NCBI RefSeq assembly: GCF_003426025.1
Contig: NZ_QJSH01000008.1
Location: 62,001-126,000 of the forward strand
From: Paraliobacillus quinghaiensis
GTDB taxonomy: Bacteria; Bacillota; Bacilli; Bacillales; Amphibacillaceae
Direction of reading: 5' to 3'
DNA: 64,000 nt
Shown: positions 1 to 10,640 of the stretch, piece by piece
Position numbering within the stretch: the stretch's first letter is position 1
How the letters are laid out: the number at the start of each line of letters is the position of its first letter
The notes under the pieces: model-generated
Told to the model about the DNA's origin: nothing
Seen by the model: only the letters and a program-made list of their open reading frames with translations
Databases searched by the model: none
Position numbers and translations under genes: made by a program

Positions 1-1109
1 TCATTCAATATAATATATTTCAAGAAACCTTTTTCTAAACCAATAGTTTTATATAAAAGAACCGCAGTAATTATTGCCACAATAATGGCAATTGCAATAC
101 TCATGCTCATATGTCCTACATCATTTGAAGACATAAATAGCGATCCTACTATTGCACCAATACCTAATAATCCTAGTATTCCTCCTGGCATAAATACCTC
201 TACAATTATCAAGACCATTCCTAGAAGCAACAAGATAATTGCTTCATAACCAGCAAATCCCGCAACCACATGTCCATAAAAAAATAAGATAAGTGACGCA
301 GCACCAATGGAACCTGGAATACCAAAACCTGGCGAATACAATTCAACAATCAACCCTATACTAGCTAGCGACAATAATATAGGTACTACAGCTGAATTGG
401 TTAAAAAACGAGCCAATTCTTCAGCTAATGTTACTTCAGTCTCAATTATAGTTGCGTTAGACAACCCAAGATCATTTAGAAGTTCTGTTCGATGATTTAC
501 CACGGCTTCTGCATAGCCAACCTCTACAGCATCGGTAGGTCCCAGTGTTAAGTATTTTCCAGTTGAAGCATCGTATTCTGGTAAATTGATCTCTTTATCT
601 GCCATTGCTTCAGCATATAAGGGATTCCTTCCTTTTGATTCTGCTGCGCTACTCATCGCAGCAAACCATGCAGACTGCGCCTTTTCATTAGCTGCATTTC
701 CATCCGATGTAATTACACCACTTGCCCCCATTGTTGCTGAGGGTTTCATATATATGTTATCTGTGTTCAATGCTATATATGAACCTGCTGATAATGCTTT
801 AATAGTAACAAACGATGTTGTTTCAATATCTAGACCTTGTAACAAACCACCGATATCCATAGCAGCGTCAACACGACCACCTGGTGTATTGATTTCAAAA
901 ATGATGTGATCCGCATTAGCTTCAGTTGCTTCAGTAGTTGTACGCTGTAAAAACGCTTGCAACCCTCGTTCAACTTCTTTTTCAATTGGTATAACATACA
1001 CTAACTTACCTTCTCCATTCTCTTCGGCAACAACATTTTCGGGTTGCAACGCTGTCAAGAATAGCAAGACAGTTAGTACAACATACTTAATAATTTTTGT
1101 TACGTTCAC
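1..1109 (-). CDS. yqeZ: NfeD-family membrane-bound ClpP-class serine protease (YqeZ type), 3' end outside window
   Basis: My own translation of the minus strand from a GTG at 1109 runs open to the window edge (369 codons), so the C-terminus is missing. A hydrophobic signal or anchor sequence (residues 5-20) precedes a ClpP/SppA-like domain. That domain has the NTPGG segment (about 74-78), the putative nucleophile Ser107 in ALSAGS and a candidate catalytic Lys143. At least four membrane segments follow, with the glycine-rich turns (SPGFGIPG, MPGGILG) typical of NfeD. A strong ribosome binding site (AAAGGAGG) lies just before the GTG. In B. subtilis yqeZ is cotranscribed with the flotillin-like gene floA, which would lie beyond this edge. 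The family is linked to membrane microdomains and envelope stress. The catalytic residue assignment is by motif only. Confidence 0.9.
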   Translation of the reverse strand, partial: MNVTKIIKYVVLTVLLFLTALQPENVVAEENGEGKLVYVIPIEKEVERGLQAFLQRTTTEATEANADHIIFEINTPGGRVDAAMDIGGLLQGLDIETTSFVTIKALSAGSYIALNTDNIYMKPSATMGASGVITSDGNAANEKAQSAWFAAMSSAAESKGRNPLYAEAMADKEINLPEYDASTGKYLTLGPTDAVEVGYAEAVVNHRTELLNDLGLSNATIIETEVTLAEELARFLTNSAVVPILLSLASIGLIVELYSPGFGIPGSIGAASLILFFYGHVVAGFAGYEAIILLLLGMVLIIVEVFMPGGILGLLGIGAIVGSLFMSSNDVGHMSMSIAIAIIVAIITAVLLYKTIGLEKGFLKYIILN

Positions 1110-1141
1110 TTCAATCCTCCTTTCCTAAAACATATTATGTA

Positions 1142-1168
1142 TACGAATAAGTTAAGCCCTTTGTTTCA
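1142..1168 (-). promoter_or_regulatory. Sigma-W-like (ECF) promoter for yqeZ
   Basis: On the minus strand TGAAAC (1168-1163) is followed after 17 bases by CGTA (1145-1142), about 33 bases before the yqeZ start codon. The sigma-W consensus is TGAAAC, about 16 bases, CGTA. The yqeZ operon of B. subtilis is an established sigma-W target, so motif and context agree. The spacer is one base longer than the usual optimum. Confidence 0.7.
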
Positions 1169-1243
1169 AAAAAAGGTATGAATTTAAATATAACATACTG
1201 ACAATATTTGAACATCCTCTATTAGTATAACATTTAAAACAAA

Positions 1244-1281
1244 AATAATCCTCTATCACCATATGGTGATAGAGGATTATT
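1244..1281 (-). terminator. Rho-independent terminator of rpsU-yqeY
   Basis: This is a perfect 38-base palindrome. On the minus strand it is followed by a T-rich run (TTTGTTTTA) and it starts 31 bases after the yqeY stop. It separates the rpsU-yqeY unit from the sigma-W promoter of yqeZ. Confidence 0.85.
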
Positions 1282-1311
1282 TGCTTTATAAAATCTGCAT
1301 AAAATGTGTAA

Positions 1312-1758
1312 TTATGCTAAGTGTTTTTGCACTAATTTATTTACTTGTGTGCCATCCGCTTTGCCTTTTACTTTCGGCATAAGCGCACCCATCACTTTAC
1401 CCATTTCCTTCTTAGAAGTGGCATTCACTTCTTTTATGGTTTGCAAAACGATTTCTTCAAGCTCTTCATTTGATAGCTGCTTGGGCATATATACTTGTAA
1501 AACTTCTAATTCAACTTTTAATTTGTTTACAAGATCTTCTCTTCCAGCTTCTTCAAATTCATGGAGGGAATCATTTCTCTGTTTTAACTCTCTAGATAAA
1601 ACAGTTAATTCTTCTTCATCTGATAACTCGTCTTTACCAAGTTTAATTGCTTCATTTTGTAAAGAGGCTTTCACCATACGAATAACACTGAGTGTCACTT
1701 TATCTTTACTTTTCATTGCTTGTTTCATATCTTGGGTCAAACGATCTGTTAATGACAT
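1312..1758 (-). CDS. yqeY: GatB/YqeY domain-containing protein
   Basis: This 148-residue protein matches the YqeY family in length and sequence. It has an N-terminal helical part ([20 protein letters not shown]) and a C-terminal part resembling the tail domain of GatB, with the [20 protein letters not shown] segment near residues 115-135. The family resembles the tRNA-binding tail of the amidotransferase subunit GatB, but its precise role is not established. It lies 68 bases downstream of rpsU on the same strand, as in many Firmicutes, and the two probably share the promoter at 2073-2101. Nothing is unusual in length or start. Confidence 0.93.
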   Translation of the reverse strand: MSLTDRLTQDMKQAMKSKDKVTLSVIRMVKASLQNEAIKLGKDELSDEEELTVLSRELKQRNDSLHEFEEAGREDLVNKLKVELEVLQVYMPKQLSNEELEEIVLQTIKEVNATSKKEMGKVMGALMPKVKGKADGTQVNKLVQKHLA

Positions 1759-1826
1759 TTTGCTCTACACCCTCTTTTAAAGTAAATCGAAGGATACTCT
1801 TGATTTACTTTCATACAATACAGTTA

Positions 1827-2000
1827 TTACTTGCGTTTTCTAGCCGCCTCAGATTTTTTCTTGCGACGAACACTAGGTTTCTCATAAAATTCACGCTTGC
1901 GATATTCTGATATTGTTCCGGATTTGGATACACTGCGCTTAAAGCGACGAAGAGCATCTTCAAGAGACTCGTTTTTACGGACGCGAGTTGTATTTGACAT
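1827..2000 (-). CDS. rpsU: 30S ribosomal protein S21 (bS21)
   Basis: This is a 57-residue, very basic protein beginning [20 protein letters not shown] and ending in a Lys/Arg-rich tail, as in bS21 of Bacillus. S21 is a small-subunit protein that helps initiation. I chose the ATG at 2000 because GGAGGG lies eight bases upstream and because the open frame extending to 2147 would add a non-homologous N-terminus. A consensus sigma-A promoter lies at 2073-2101. yqeY follows in the same direction. Confidence 0.95.
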   Translation of the reverse strand: MSNTTRVRKNESLEDALRRFKRSVSKSGTISEYRKREFYEKPSVRRKKKSEAARKRK

Positions 2001-2072
2001 GCTAATTTCCCTCCCTCCGAAGCATTCAACAGTTTGATACGACATATGTATATGTACATATGCCTCATTGGT

Positions 2073-2101
2073 ATTATAATATAAGGACTTTTCTAGGTCA
2101 A
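2073..2101 (-). promoter_or_regulatory. Sigma-A promoter of rpsU
   Basis: On the minus strand TTGACC (2101-2096), a 17-base spacer and TATAAT (2078-2073) precede the rpsU start by about 70 bases. The mobile-element relic begins only 31 bases upstream of the -35 box. Confidence 0.85.
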
Positions 2102-2131
2102 CTTTTTGTTTTAAAAAGATAGATTCTTTTT

Positions 2132-2516
2132 TTGAACTGCTCGGCACTGAAGTACCGAGATTCCTAAGTACAGAAACCTATCGGTTTCTAATTGATTAGG
2201 CGATCCCCTCAGGTCCTGAGGTTAAGAAGTCTTACGGCTTCATTTTTAAGATTGATTCCTGCGTTAATATCACGGTCAAGATGGGTATGGCACTTCATGC
2301 ACTCCCATTCACGTAATCCGAGATTTTTAACGTCTTTGTTTTGATAGCCACAACAGGAGCAAAGTTGACTGGATGGGAAACTCTTCGCAACTGTTACAAC
2401 CTGTTTGCCATACCATTCGGATTTGTATCAGTCGGACAATTGAGATGGCAAATGCCCATCCCTTGTCCGAAGCCGATTCATCTCATGACTGAAGTCACGA
2501 GTGTTCTCGGCTAATT
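2132..2516 (-). mobile_element. Internally deleted IS200/IS605 (tnpB-type) element
   Basis: The 385 bases match the two ends of the intact element at 23673-25130. The right-end hairpins and tnpB 3' end (about 2132-2425) are joined directly to the left end, whose stems read CGGACAA..TTGTCCG and AGCCGA..TCGGCT. The junction is near 2426. About 1.07 kb of tnpB is missing. The ends remain well conserved, so this looks like a non-autonomous, MITE-like derivative. It sits between rpsU and the Na/Pi cotransporter gene. Confidence 0.88.
2209..2425 (-). pseudogene. tnpB remnant (C-terminal zinc finger and RuvC-III part)
   Basis: The minus strand encodes a stretch homologous to the last ~70 residues of the intact TnpB at 23737. 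It retains the CSCCG/CTLC-like zinc-finger region and the RDIN motif. The N-terminal three quarters, including two of the three RuvC catalytic acids, are deleted. One extra base near 2223 relative to the intact copy shifts the last residues to an earlier stop. It cannot encode an active nuclease, but its RNA-level structure may still matter (see findings). Confidence 0.85.
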
Positions 2517-2585
2517 CATAAATACAATTAGAATAAGCATGTTCCTTACAACTTGTCCATATAGTAGTATAGAGGTGACAGCATT

Positions 2586-3494
2586 ATGGAACTATTATCC
2601 TTCCTAACCGTATTTCTATTACTTTTTTTTATTGGCATGCGGCTCTTACAAATTGGCCTTCACTATTTTATGAACGCAAAAATTGAGCGTTGGTTAACTA
2701 AAGGCACGAACAATATTATTGTGAGCATTTTCATCGGAACTATCGCTACAACCTTCTTGCAAAGTAGTTCTGTTGTTTTAGTCATTACTATTAGTCTCGT
2801 CACGATTGGTGTATTAACGTTTCGTCAAACGATCGGCATCATTCTTGGAGCTAATATTGGGACAACCGTAACAGGAGAAATCCTTGTATTTGGTGACACT
2901 TTTCCTTTTTTAATCTGGCTACTGATAGGTACCGTTTTACTTTTATTTCCGCAAAAAGTACTATTTTATTCTGGATGTATTTTTGTTGGTATTTCGACAA
3001 TTTTTGTTGCACTTGACGGATTTGAATCACTAGCAACTCTAGTAGCTAACAATCACATGATCATTGAAGGATTTACACTCACCAAAACTTATCCGAGCTT
3101 TGGCGTTCTTATTGGTACAATTATTAGTGGTATTATCCAGTCATCCAGTGCTACTTTTGGTTTAACGCTTAGTATGATTGACCATCAATTACTCTCTTTA
3201 TCAGGATCAATAGCGGTAGTTTTAGGATCAAATATCGGTACTTGTGTCACTTCTCTGATTGCTTCAATTGGAACTACAAAAGAAGCCAAACTAGTTGCCG
3301 TTGCACATACTACATTTAACTTAGTAACTGTAATAATAGCACTTCCATTGATCCCTATTTTCACTATGATTGCTCTTAAAGTAGCATCAGATAGCGGTAT
3401 GCAACTTGCTCATATATCCGTAATCTTCAATGTATTCTCAGTACTGATTGTCTTACCATTCCTTCCTTTGGTTGAGAAAATGTTCACTAAATAA
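2586..3494 (+). CDS. yqeW: Na/Pi cotransporter family protein (YqeW-like)
   Basis: This 302-residue, very hydrophobic protein has about eight membrane segments. It carries two inverted-repeat QSSS signatures (TFLQSSSVVLVI near residue 58, GIIQSSSATFGL near 186), each followed by a G-x-NIGT motif. That is the diagnostic duplicated core of the Na+-dependent phosphate cotransporter (NptA/PhoU-less) family. In B. subtilis yqeW occupies this same position next to mtaB. It probably imports or exports phosphate with sodium across the cytoplasmic membrane, although substrate is not proven by sequence. The ATG has GAGGTG nine bases upstream. It converges with mtaB on a shared terminator. Confidence 0.9.
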   Translation: MELLSFLTVFLLLFFIGMRLLQIGLHYFMNAKIERWLTKGTNNIIVSIFIGTIATTFLQSSSVVLVITISLVTIGVLTFRQTIGIILGANIGTTVTGEILVFGDTFPFLIWLLIGTVLLLFPQKVLFYSGCIFVGISTIFVALDGFESLATLVANNHMIIEGFTLTKTYPSFGVLIGTIISGIIQSSSATFGLTLSMIDHQLLSLSGSIAVVLGSNIGTCVTSLIASIGTTKEAKLVAVAHTTFNLVTVIIALPLIPIFTMIALKVASDSGMQLAHISVIFNVFSVLIVLPFLPLVEKMFTK

Positions 3495-3510
3495 TCTTTG
3501 AATAAAAAAG

Positions 3511-3536
3511 AAAACCCAGCAATTATGCTGGGTTTT
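3511..3536. terminator. Bidirectional terminator between yqeW and mtaB
   Basis: AAAACCCAGC and GCTGGGTTTT form a stem around a short AATTAT loop, with an A-run on the left and T-run on the right. It can end both convergent genes, and it overlaps the mtaB stop codon. Confidence 0.85.
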
Positions 3537-4884
3537 ACACGCTTACTTTTACTTTGTCTGTGGTGTCCATAACTCGTACAAATTCACCTTGATTATATGG
3601 ATAACCTGCTTGTTTAATTTTAACTCGCACGATTTTTCCTATTAAATCAGGTGAACCTTCAAATCTTACTTTCAGATAATTATCTGTATAGCCAATTAAA
3701 ATAGAAATTTCATCTGATTCTTGCTGATGTTCCTCAGGTATAACTTCTAGTACTTCCCCTTCATACTGAGAGGCATAAGCTTTTGCCTGTTGATTTGATA
3801 ACTCTATTAATTGGTGAACCCGTTGATTTTTGCAATCATCATCTACCTGATTATCCATTCGCGCTGCTGGTGTTCCTGTTCTTTTAGAATAAGGAAAAAC
3901 GTGCAACTCAGAATAACCTATCTCTTGAATGAATTTATAGGTTTCATGAAACTCTTCTTGTGTTTCTCCAGGAAAACCGACAATAACATCAGAGGTGATT
4001 GCTAGGCCTGGCAATGCTTCTTTAAGGCGATTTACCTTCTCTTGATAGTAACCTGTCGTATACTTACGACGCATTCTCTCCAATACTGTATCTGAACCAG
4101 ATTGAAGTGGTATATGTAAATGTCTAACAATCTTTTTTGACTCATCCAAAACTTGAATTACTTCATCTGTAATTTGACTTGCTTCAATTGAAGAAATACG
4201 AATACGCTTTAAGCCATCTACTTTTGTTTCAAGTTCACGTAATAGATCAGCAAAAGTATAATCTTTCATATCTTCGCCGTAACCAGCTGTGTGAATACCA
4301 GTAAGCACAATTTCTTTATAACCTGCGTTAACTAATTGTTGTGCTTGCTCTAAAACATTTTCAGGTTTTCTGGAACGTAATAAACCTCGTGACCAAGGAA
4401 TAATACAGAATGTACAAAAATTATTACATCCTTCTTGGATTTTTAAAGAAGCACGTGTACGATCTGTAAATACTGGAACATCCATCTCTTCAAAAACACG
4501 ATTCTTCATAATGTTTGACACACCATTAATCGGCAGGCGTGTTTCTTGATGTTCTTCGATATAGTCAATCATTTTTTCACGTTCTTGCGTTCCTACTACT
4601 ACGTCAACCCCAGGTATCTCTATAATTTCTCCAGGCGATGTCTGTGCATAACATCCTGTAACACATACCACAGCTTCTGGATTTTTACGGATTGCCCGCC
4701 TGATTATTTGTCTACTTTTTTTATCACCTGTATTAGTGACAGTACATGTGTTAATTACATAGACATCAGATTCATGGTCAAATTCTACACGTTGATAGCC
4801 CTGTTCTTGAAATTTCCGCCAAATACCCTCAGTTTCGTAATGATTTACTTTACAACCTAATGTATGAAATGCAACTGTAGGCAT
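3535..4884 (-). CDS. mtaB: tRNA N6-threonylcarbamoyladenosine(37) methylthiotransferase MtaB
   Basis: This 449-residue radical-SAM enzyme converts t6A37 to ms2t6A37 in tRNAs reading ANN codons. It shows the three parts of the family. The N-terminal MTTase domain binds a second Fe-S cluster (Cys in HTLGCKVN, VINTCTV and VTGCYAQ). The radical-SAM motif is CNNFCTFC at about residues 153-160. A C-terminal TRAM domain follows. I start at the ATG at 4884 because GGGAGTGATTG precedes it and MPTVAFHTLGCKVN matches family N-termini; seven more codons upstream are open. It begins four bases after the rsmE stop, in the dnaJ-prmA-rsmE-mtaB gene string. Confidence 0.95.
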   Translation of the reverse strand: MPTVAFHTLGCKVNHYETEGIWRKFQEQGYQRVEFDHESDVYVINTCTVTNTGDKKSRQIIRRAIRKNPEAVVCVTGCYAQTSPGEIIEIPGVDVVVGTQEREKMIDYIEEHQETRLPINGVSNIMKNRVFEEMDVPVFTDRTRASLKIQEGCNNFCTFCIIPWSRGLLRSRKPENVLEQAQQLVNAGYKEIVLTGIHTAGYGEDMKDYTFADLLRELETKVDGLKRIRISSIEASQITDEVIQVLDESKKIVRHLHIPLQSGSDTVLERMRRKYTTGYYQEKVNRLKEALPGLAITSDVIVGFPGETQEEFHETYKFIQEIGYSELHVFPYSKRTGTPAARMDNQVDDDCKNQRVHQLIELSNQQAKAYASQYEGEVLEVIPEEHQQESDEISILIGYTDNYLKVRFEGSPDLIGKIVRVKIKQAGYPYNQGEFVRVMDTTDKVKVSV

Positions 4885-4888
4885 CCAA

Positions 4889-5641
4889 TCACTCCCGTTC
4901 TTCAAAATGATAAGATAGACTCGCTAACGCATATAAAGCAGCAGTTTCTGTCCGTAATATACGTGGACCCAGTCGAATTGATTCAAAACCAGCTGTATGA
5001 AGTTTAGTAATTTCAGACTCAGAGAATCCACCTTCAGGTCCAATACAGATTAATACCTTCTCGCCCGTTGTAATCTGATCGAAATAATAACTTAATTTCT
5101 TAGTAGGTAATTCGCGCGTTGTTTCTTCATAAGCAACAAATTTATGATCATAAAAGGCACTATTTGCTACTAAGCTTTGAATTGTTTCAATAGATTCAAC
5201 GTGAGGAAGTATTGTTCTATGAGATTGTTCACTTGCCTCTTTGACAATTTTTTTAAACCGTTCTATCTTTTTAGCTACTTTCTTGTTGTCCCACTTAACA
5301 ACTGAACGTGAAGCTTGAAATGGGATAAAACCAGTTGCACCAAGTTCTGTACCTTTTTGTAAAATTAATTCTAATTTATCACCTTTCGGAAGACCTTGTG
5401 CAACTGTAACGTGTATAGGTAGTTCCGCACTTTGTTCTAGCCAGTTATTGATGGAAACAACAACTTCTTGATCTGAAACAGTTAAAATTTTACAAATTGC
5501 TGCTTTTCCACTCGGGTGATTACAAATAATCTCATCACCACTTTCCATGCGCATCACACGGGTTATGTGATGGACGTCATCACCTTCTATGGTTACTGTA
5601 TTATCTGAGAAATTTATGGCTGGTACAAAATAGCGTTGCAT
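4889..5641 (-). CDS. rsmE: 16S rRNA (uracil(1498)-N3)-methyltransferase
   Basis: The 250-residue protein fits RsmE of the SPOUT methyltransferase superfamily. It has an N-terminal PUA-like domain (MQRYFVPAINF...GDDVHHITRVMR) and a C-terminal knotted domain. The SAM-binding loop reads ICIGPEGGFSESE near residues 198-210, followed by LGPRILRTETA. It methylates U1498 of 16S rRNA in the small subunit. The gene lies 21 bases after prmA and immediately before mtaB, a conserved arrangement in Bacillaceae. The length and start are ordinary. Confidence 0.95.
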   Translation of the reverse strand: MQRYFVPAINFSDNTVTIEGDDVHHITRVMRMESGDEIICNHPSGKAAICKILTVSDQEVVVSINNWLEQSAELPIHVTVAQGLPKGDKLELILQKGTELGATGFIPFQASRSVVKWDNKKVAKKIERFKKIVKEASEQSHRTILPHVESIETIQSLVANSAFYDHKFVAYEETTRELPTKKLSYYFDQITTGEKVLICIGPEGGFSESEITKLHTAGFESIRLGPRILRTETAALYALASLSYHFEERE

Positions 5642-5662
5642 ACACTTTTCCTGCTTTCTCTA

Positions 5663-6598
5663 CTATTTCTTTGCTATAATTGAAATCCAATCTTCCATTT
5701 GATTTACTTCTAGAATTTCAAACCCTGCGGCAATCAATGCTTGTTTAACTTGTTGTTTTTTTGTTTGAATAATTCCGGAGGTAATAAAAATACCACCAGG
5801 TTTTAATAAATGATAAGCATCTTTTTCAAAGCGCATAATAATTTCTGCTAATATATTGGAAACAATGATATCCGGTTGATGCGTGACATTATCCAATAGA
5901 TTATTTTGTTTCGCAGTAATTTTAGTGTCAACTTTGTTAAGTTTCGCATTAATCTTAGTCGTCTTTACCGCGATTTCATCTAAATCATAAGCATAAACTT
6001 GTTTTGCACCGAGTAAAACTGACGCAATACTAAGTACTCCAGAACCTGCACCAACATCTAGTACTGTTTGATCCTTTTCGATATATCTTTCTAGTGCTTG
6101 CATACTTAAAACAGTTGTTGGATGAGTCCCTGTACCAAATGCCATACCTGGATCTAATTCAATAATAAGCTCATCACTTGAAACCGCTGAATACTCTTCC
6201 CATGTTGGCGTAATGGTAATTTTTTCGGAAACCTTAACCGGTTTATAGTATTTTTTCCAAGCAGTTGCCCATTCCTCTTCATTTACTTCGCTTAACGTAA
6301 TACGATTTGACCCTAAATCAATATCGTACAATAGTAAATTATTAATAGCTTGTTTAATTTCCTCAACCGTTTCACCTAAAAAGCTATTAAGTGGGAGATA
6401 TGCTTTTAATAAAATACCTTCTTCTGGAAAATCTGTTGGATCAAGTTCATACATTTCACCAAATTCAGTAGTACGATCTTTAATAAGATCTTGAGAATCC
6501 TCAATTACGACGCCACTGGCACCCGCTTCATGTAAAATGTTTGATATCGGCTCAATTGCTTCGTTGGTGGTATGGATACACAACTCAGACCACTTCAA
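5663..6598 (-). CDS. prmA: Ribosomal protein L11 methyltransferase
   Basis: This 311-residue SAM-dependent methyltransferase trimethylates ribosomal protein L11. It has the N-terminal substrate domain (MKWSELCIHTTNEAIEPISN), then the PrmA signature PGMAFGTGTHPTT (about 150-162), the SAM-binding VLDVGAGSGVLSIA (about 179-192) and the catalytic-loop SNILAEI. The start codon is TTG at 6598, with a moderate AAAGAG site upstream; no better in-frame ATG is available. It follows dnaJ by about 70 bases and precedes rsmE, so it may be partly read from the heat-shock operon. Confidence 0.94.
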   Translation of the reverse strand: MKWSELCIHTTNEAIEPISNILHEAGASGVVIEDSQDLIKDRTTEFGEMYELDPTDFPEEGILLKAYLPLNSFLGETVEEIKQAINNLLLYDIDLGSNRITLSEVNEEEWATAWKKYYKPVKVSEKITITPTWEEYSAVSSDELIIELDPGMAFGTGTHPTTVLSMQALERYIEKDQTVLDVGAGSGVLSIASVLLGAKQVYAYDLDEIAVKTTKINAKLNKVDTKITAKQNNLLDNVTHQPDIIVSNILAEIIMRFEKDAYHLLKPGGIFITSGIIQTKKQQVKQALIAAGFEILEVNQMEDWISIIAKK

Positions 6599-6667
6599 AA
6601 AACCAACTCTTTTCTTATAATTTTAGTTATATAAGCAAAACATCAACTGGACGAATAAAAGTATTAT

Positions 6668-7795
6668 TTATTCACCCTTGAATGCTCTTTTCACCCGTTG
6701 AAAAAAGGAATTTCCATTTTCGTCTGTTGATTCATTTCCACTGATTTCATTTAATTCACGTAGTAAATCCTTTTGTTCATCACTTAAATTAGTTGGTGTT
6801 ATTACACGCATTTTAACATGTTGATCACCGTGTCCATATCCTCTAACATTTGGAGCACCTTTCCCTTTTAAGCGGAAAGTTTTGCCTGTTTGCGTGCCAG
6901 CAGGAATTTTTAATTTTACTTTTCCGTGAACTGTAGGAATTTCAATTTCGTCTCCTAATGCAGCTTGTGCAAATGTGATTGGCATTTCACAGAAAATATG
7001 ATCTCCATCTCTTTGATAGAATTCGTGTGATTTTACTTGAACAACAACATATAAGTCACCAGCCGGTCCTCCATTAACACCTGGTTCACCTTGACCAGAA
7101 ATGCGAATTTGCTGCCCATCATCTATACCAGCTGGAATACTGATATGAATTTTCTTGCGTTTTTTGACCTTGCCGTCACCACCACAAGTTTGACACTTTT
7201 CAGGAATAATTTTCCCTGTTCCATTACAGTGATTACATACACGTTTATTCACAACACGACCAAATGGTGTATTCTGTTCTACATTTAACTGCCCACTACC
7301 ATTACAATGTGTACATGTTTTTGGTTTCGTTCCAGGTTTTGCACCAGAACCGTCACATGTCTCACATGTTTCTTCTTTAGGTAATTCAACATCTGTTTCT
7401 TTACCGAAAATTGCTTCTTCAAATTCTAAGATCATCGTGTACTGCAGGTCAGCACCTTGTCTTGGCGCATTAGGATCACGTCTACGACCTCCACCGCCGA
7501 AGAACATGTCAAAAATATCTCCAAAGCCTCCAAAGTCTTCCGCACCAAATCCACCGCCACCAAATCCTTGCCCTTGAGGACCTGTATGACCAAACTGATC
7601 ATATTGCGCGCGCTTTTGATCATCACCTAATACTTCATAAGCTTCCTTAGCTTCCTTAAACTTGTCAGAAGCGTCTTCTTCTTTATTTACATCTGGGTGA
7701 TATTTACGTGCTAATTTTCTATACGCTTTTTTTAATTCATCTTTTGATGCATCTTTTGAGACACCTAAGACTTCATAATAGTCTCGTTTACTCAC
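6668..7795 (-). CDS. dnaJ: Chaperone protein DnaJ (Hsp40)
   Basis: This 375-residue type I DnaJ stimulates the DnaK ATPase and delivers unfolded clients. The order is a J domain with HPD (KYHPDVN, residues ~33-39), a Gly/Phe-rich linker, and four CxxCxGxG-like zinc repeats ([32 protein letters not shown]). The C-terminal substrate-binding domains follow. I start at the GTG at 7795, giving [10 protein letters not shown] directly after the initiator and the normal family length; an upstream extension to 7864 has no family counterpart. It is separated from dnaK by about 220 bases containing an attenuator-like hairpin. Confidence 0.95.
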   Translation of the reverse strand: MSKRDYYEVLGVSKDASKDELKKAYRKLARKYHPDVNKEEDASDKFKEAKEAYEVLGDDQKRAQYDQFGHTGPQGQGFGGGGFGAEDFGGFGDIFDMFFGGGGRRRDPNAPRQGADLQYTMILEFEEAIFGKETDVELPKEETCETCDGSGAKPGTKPKTCTHCNGSGQLNVEQNTPFGRVVNKRVCNHCNGTGKIIPEKCQTCGGDGKVKKRKKIHISIPAGIDDGQQIRISGQGEPGVNGGPAGDLYVVVQVKSHEFYQRDGDHIFCEMPITFAQAALGDEIEIPTVHGKVKLKIPAGTQTGKTFRLKGKGAPNVRGYGHGDQHVKMRVITPTNLSDEQKDLLRELNEISGNESTDENGNSFFQRVKRAFKGE

Positions 7796-7955
7796 TGAAC
7801 AATCACTCTCCCGACTCTTGTTTGCATAAAGTTTATCATAACATTGAAACTCTTGTTGGAGCAAATGTTATTTCCTTCATGATATCAATATTTAAGCTAT
7901 TTATTTTGGAATTTAACAGTCACTTTTTATTAGTAAACATAGTTGAACAGAGGAA

Positions 7956-7988
7956 AAGCCAAAGCCAAGTAAAACCTGACTTTGACTT
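7956..7988 (-). terminator. Attenuator-like terminator between dnaK and dnaJ
   Basis: On the minus strand a 14-base stem, partly of G-U pairs (AAGTCAAAGTCAGG with CTTGGCTTTGGCTT), encloses a four- or five-base loop, with a short T-run inside and after it. It starts 28 bases after the dnaK stop. It would reduce dnaJ expression relative to dnaK, or an internal promoter drives dnaJ. Strength cannot be judged by eye. Confidence 0.6.
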
Positions 7989-8015
7989 CTTTAGTTTCCT
8001 ACCTCTTAATAATTG

Positions 8016-9866
<1,851 letters not shown>

Positions 9867-9881
9867 TTAAGCAATATGTAA

Positions 9882-10445
9882 CTACTGATTTACTTTAACC
9901 ATTGCGGGTCTAATAACCCGATCTTTTAGTTTATATCCTTTTTGTAATTCTTCTACCACTACGTTAGAGTCATATTGATCATCTTCAACCTGCATAACTG
10001 CTTGATGTAAGTGTGGATCAAAAGCCTCACCTTTAGTTGGAATAACTTCAACGCCTTCTTTTTCTAAAGCATCACTTAATTGACGATAGACCATTTTTAT
10101 TCCATCGACAAACTGTTTAGCACCATCACCATTTACGTCGGTTTGTAGTGCTCTCTCAAAGTTATCTACAACCGGTAATAATTCGGTAATCAATGATTGT
10201 GATCTATATTTACGTTCCGCTTCTTTTTCTTTTTGGGTTCTTTTACGGAAGTTATCATATTCAGCTTGTACTCTTAACAATCTCTGGTAAACTTCATCTT
10301 TTTCTTTTTGTAATGCTTCGACTTTGCTACCTGAAGTACTTTGATCATCTTCTCGGTCTGTCTCTTCAACTATTTCTTGCTCTACATCTTCTACTTCTTC
10401 AACTACATCTTTTTCATTTTCTTGTGCTTGCTTGTTTTCTTCCAT
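9882..10445 (-). CDS. grpE: Nucleotide exchange factor GrpE
   Basis: This 187-residue protein releases ADP from DnaK. Its first 55 residues are very acidic and probably disordered. A long coiled-coil helix follows ([20 protein letters not shown] onward), then the beta-wing domain ending [16 protein letters not shown], the conserved GrpE signature. The ATG at 10445 is chosen because GAGGAGGTGACC precedes it closely; the frame is open further to 10526 but without family similarity. It lies between hrcA and dnaK, with about 30 bases to dnaK. Confidence 0.95.
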   Translation of the reverse strand: MEENKQAQENEKDVVEEVEDVEQEIVEETDREDDQSTSGSKVEALQKEKDEVYQRLLRVQAEYDNFRKRTQKEKEAERKYRSQSLITELLPVVDNFERALQTDVNGDGAKQFVDGIKMVYRQLSDALEKEGVEVIPTKGEAFDPHLHQAVMQVEDDQYDSNVVVEELQKGYKLKDRVIRPAMVKVNQ

Positions 10446-10640
10446 TATGGTCACCTCCTCTATTACACCTGAAAATAAAACCTTGTTGACTATATCATGA
10501 ACAAACAAGGAAATAAAGTTATTCAATTTCTATTTATTCTATCCAGTAATGAAGCAGAAAAACTACTTCATCATTTGGTATGAATTAAAATTCAAGTTAA
10601 ATTTCTTTTCCCAAAAACAACTTACCCTAATTTTCACAAA

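Noticed and set aside
1304-1780. Plus-strand open frame of 158 codons over yqeY
   Set aside because: It is the antisense shadow of yqeY, has no ribosome binding site and gives a low-complexity product.
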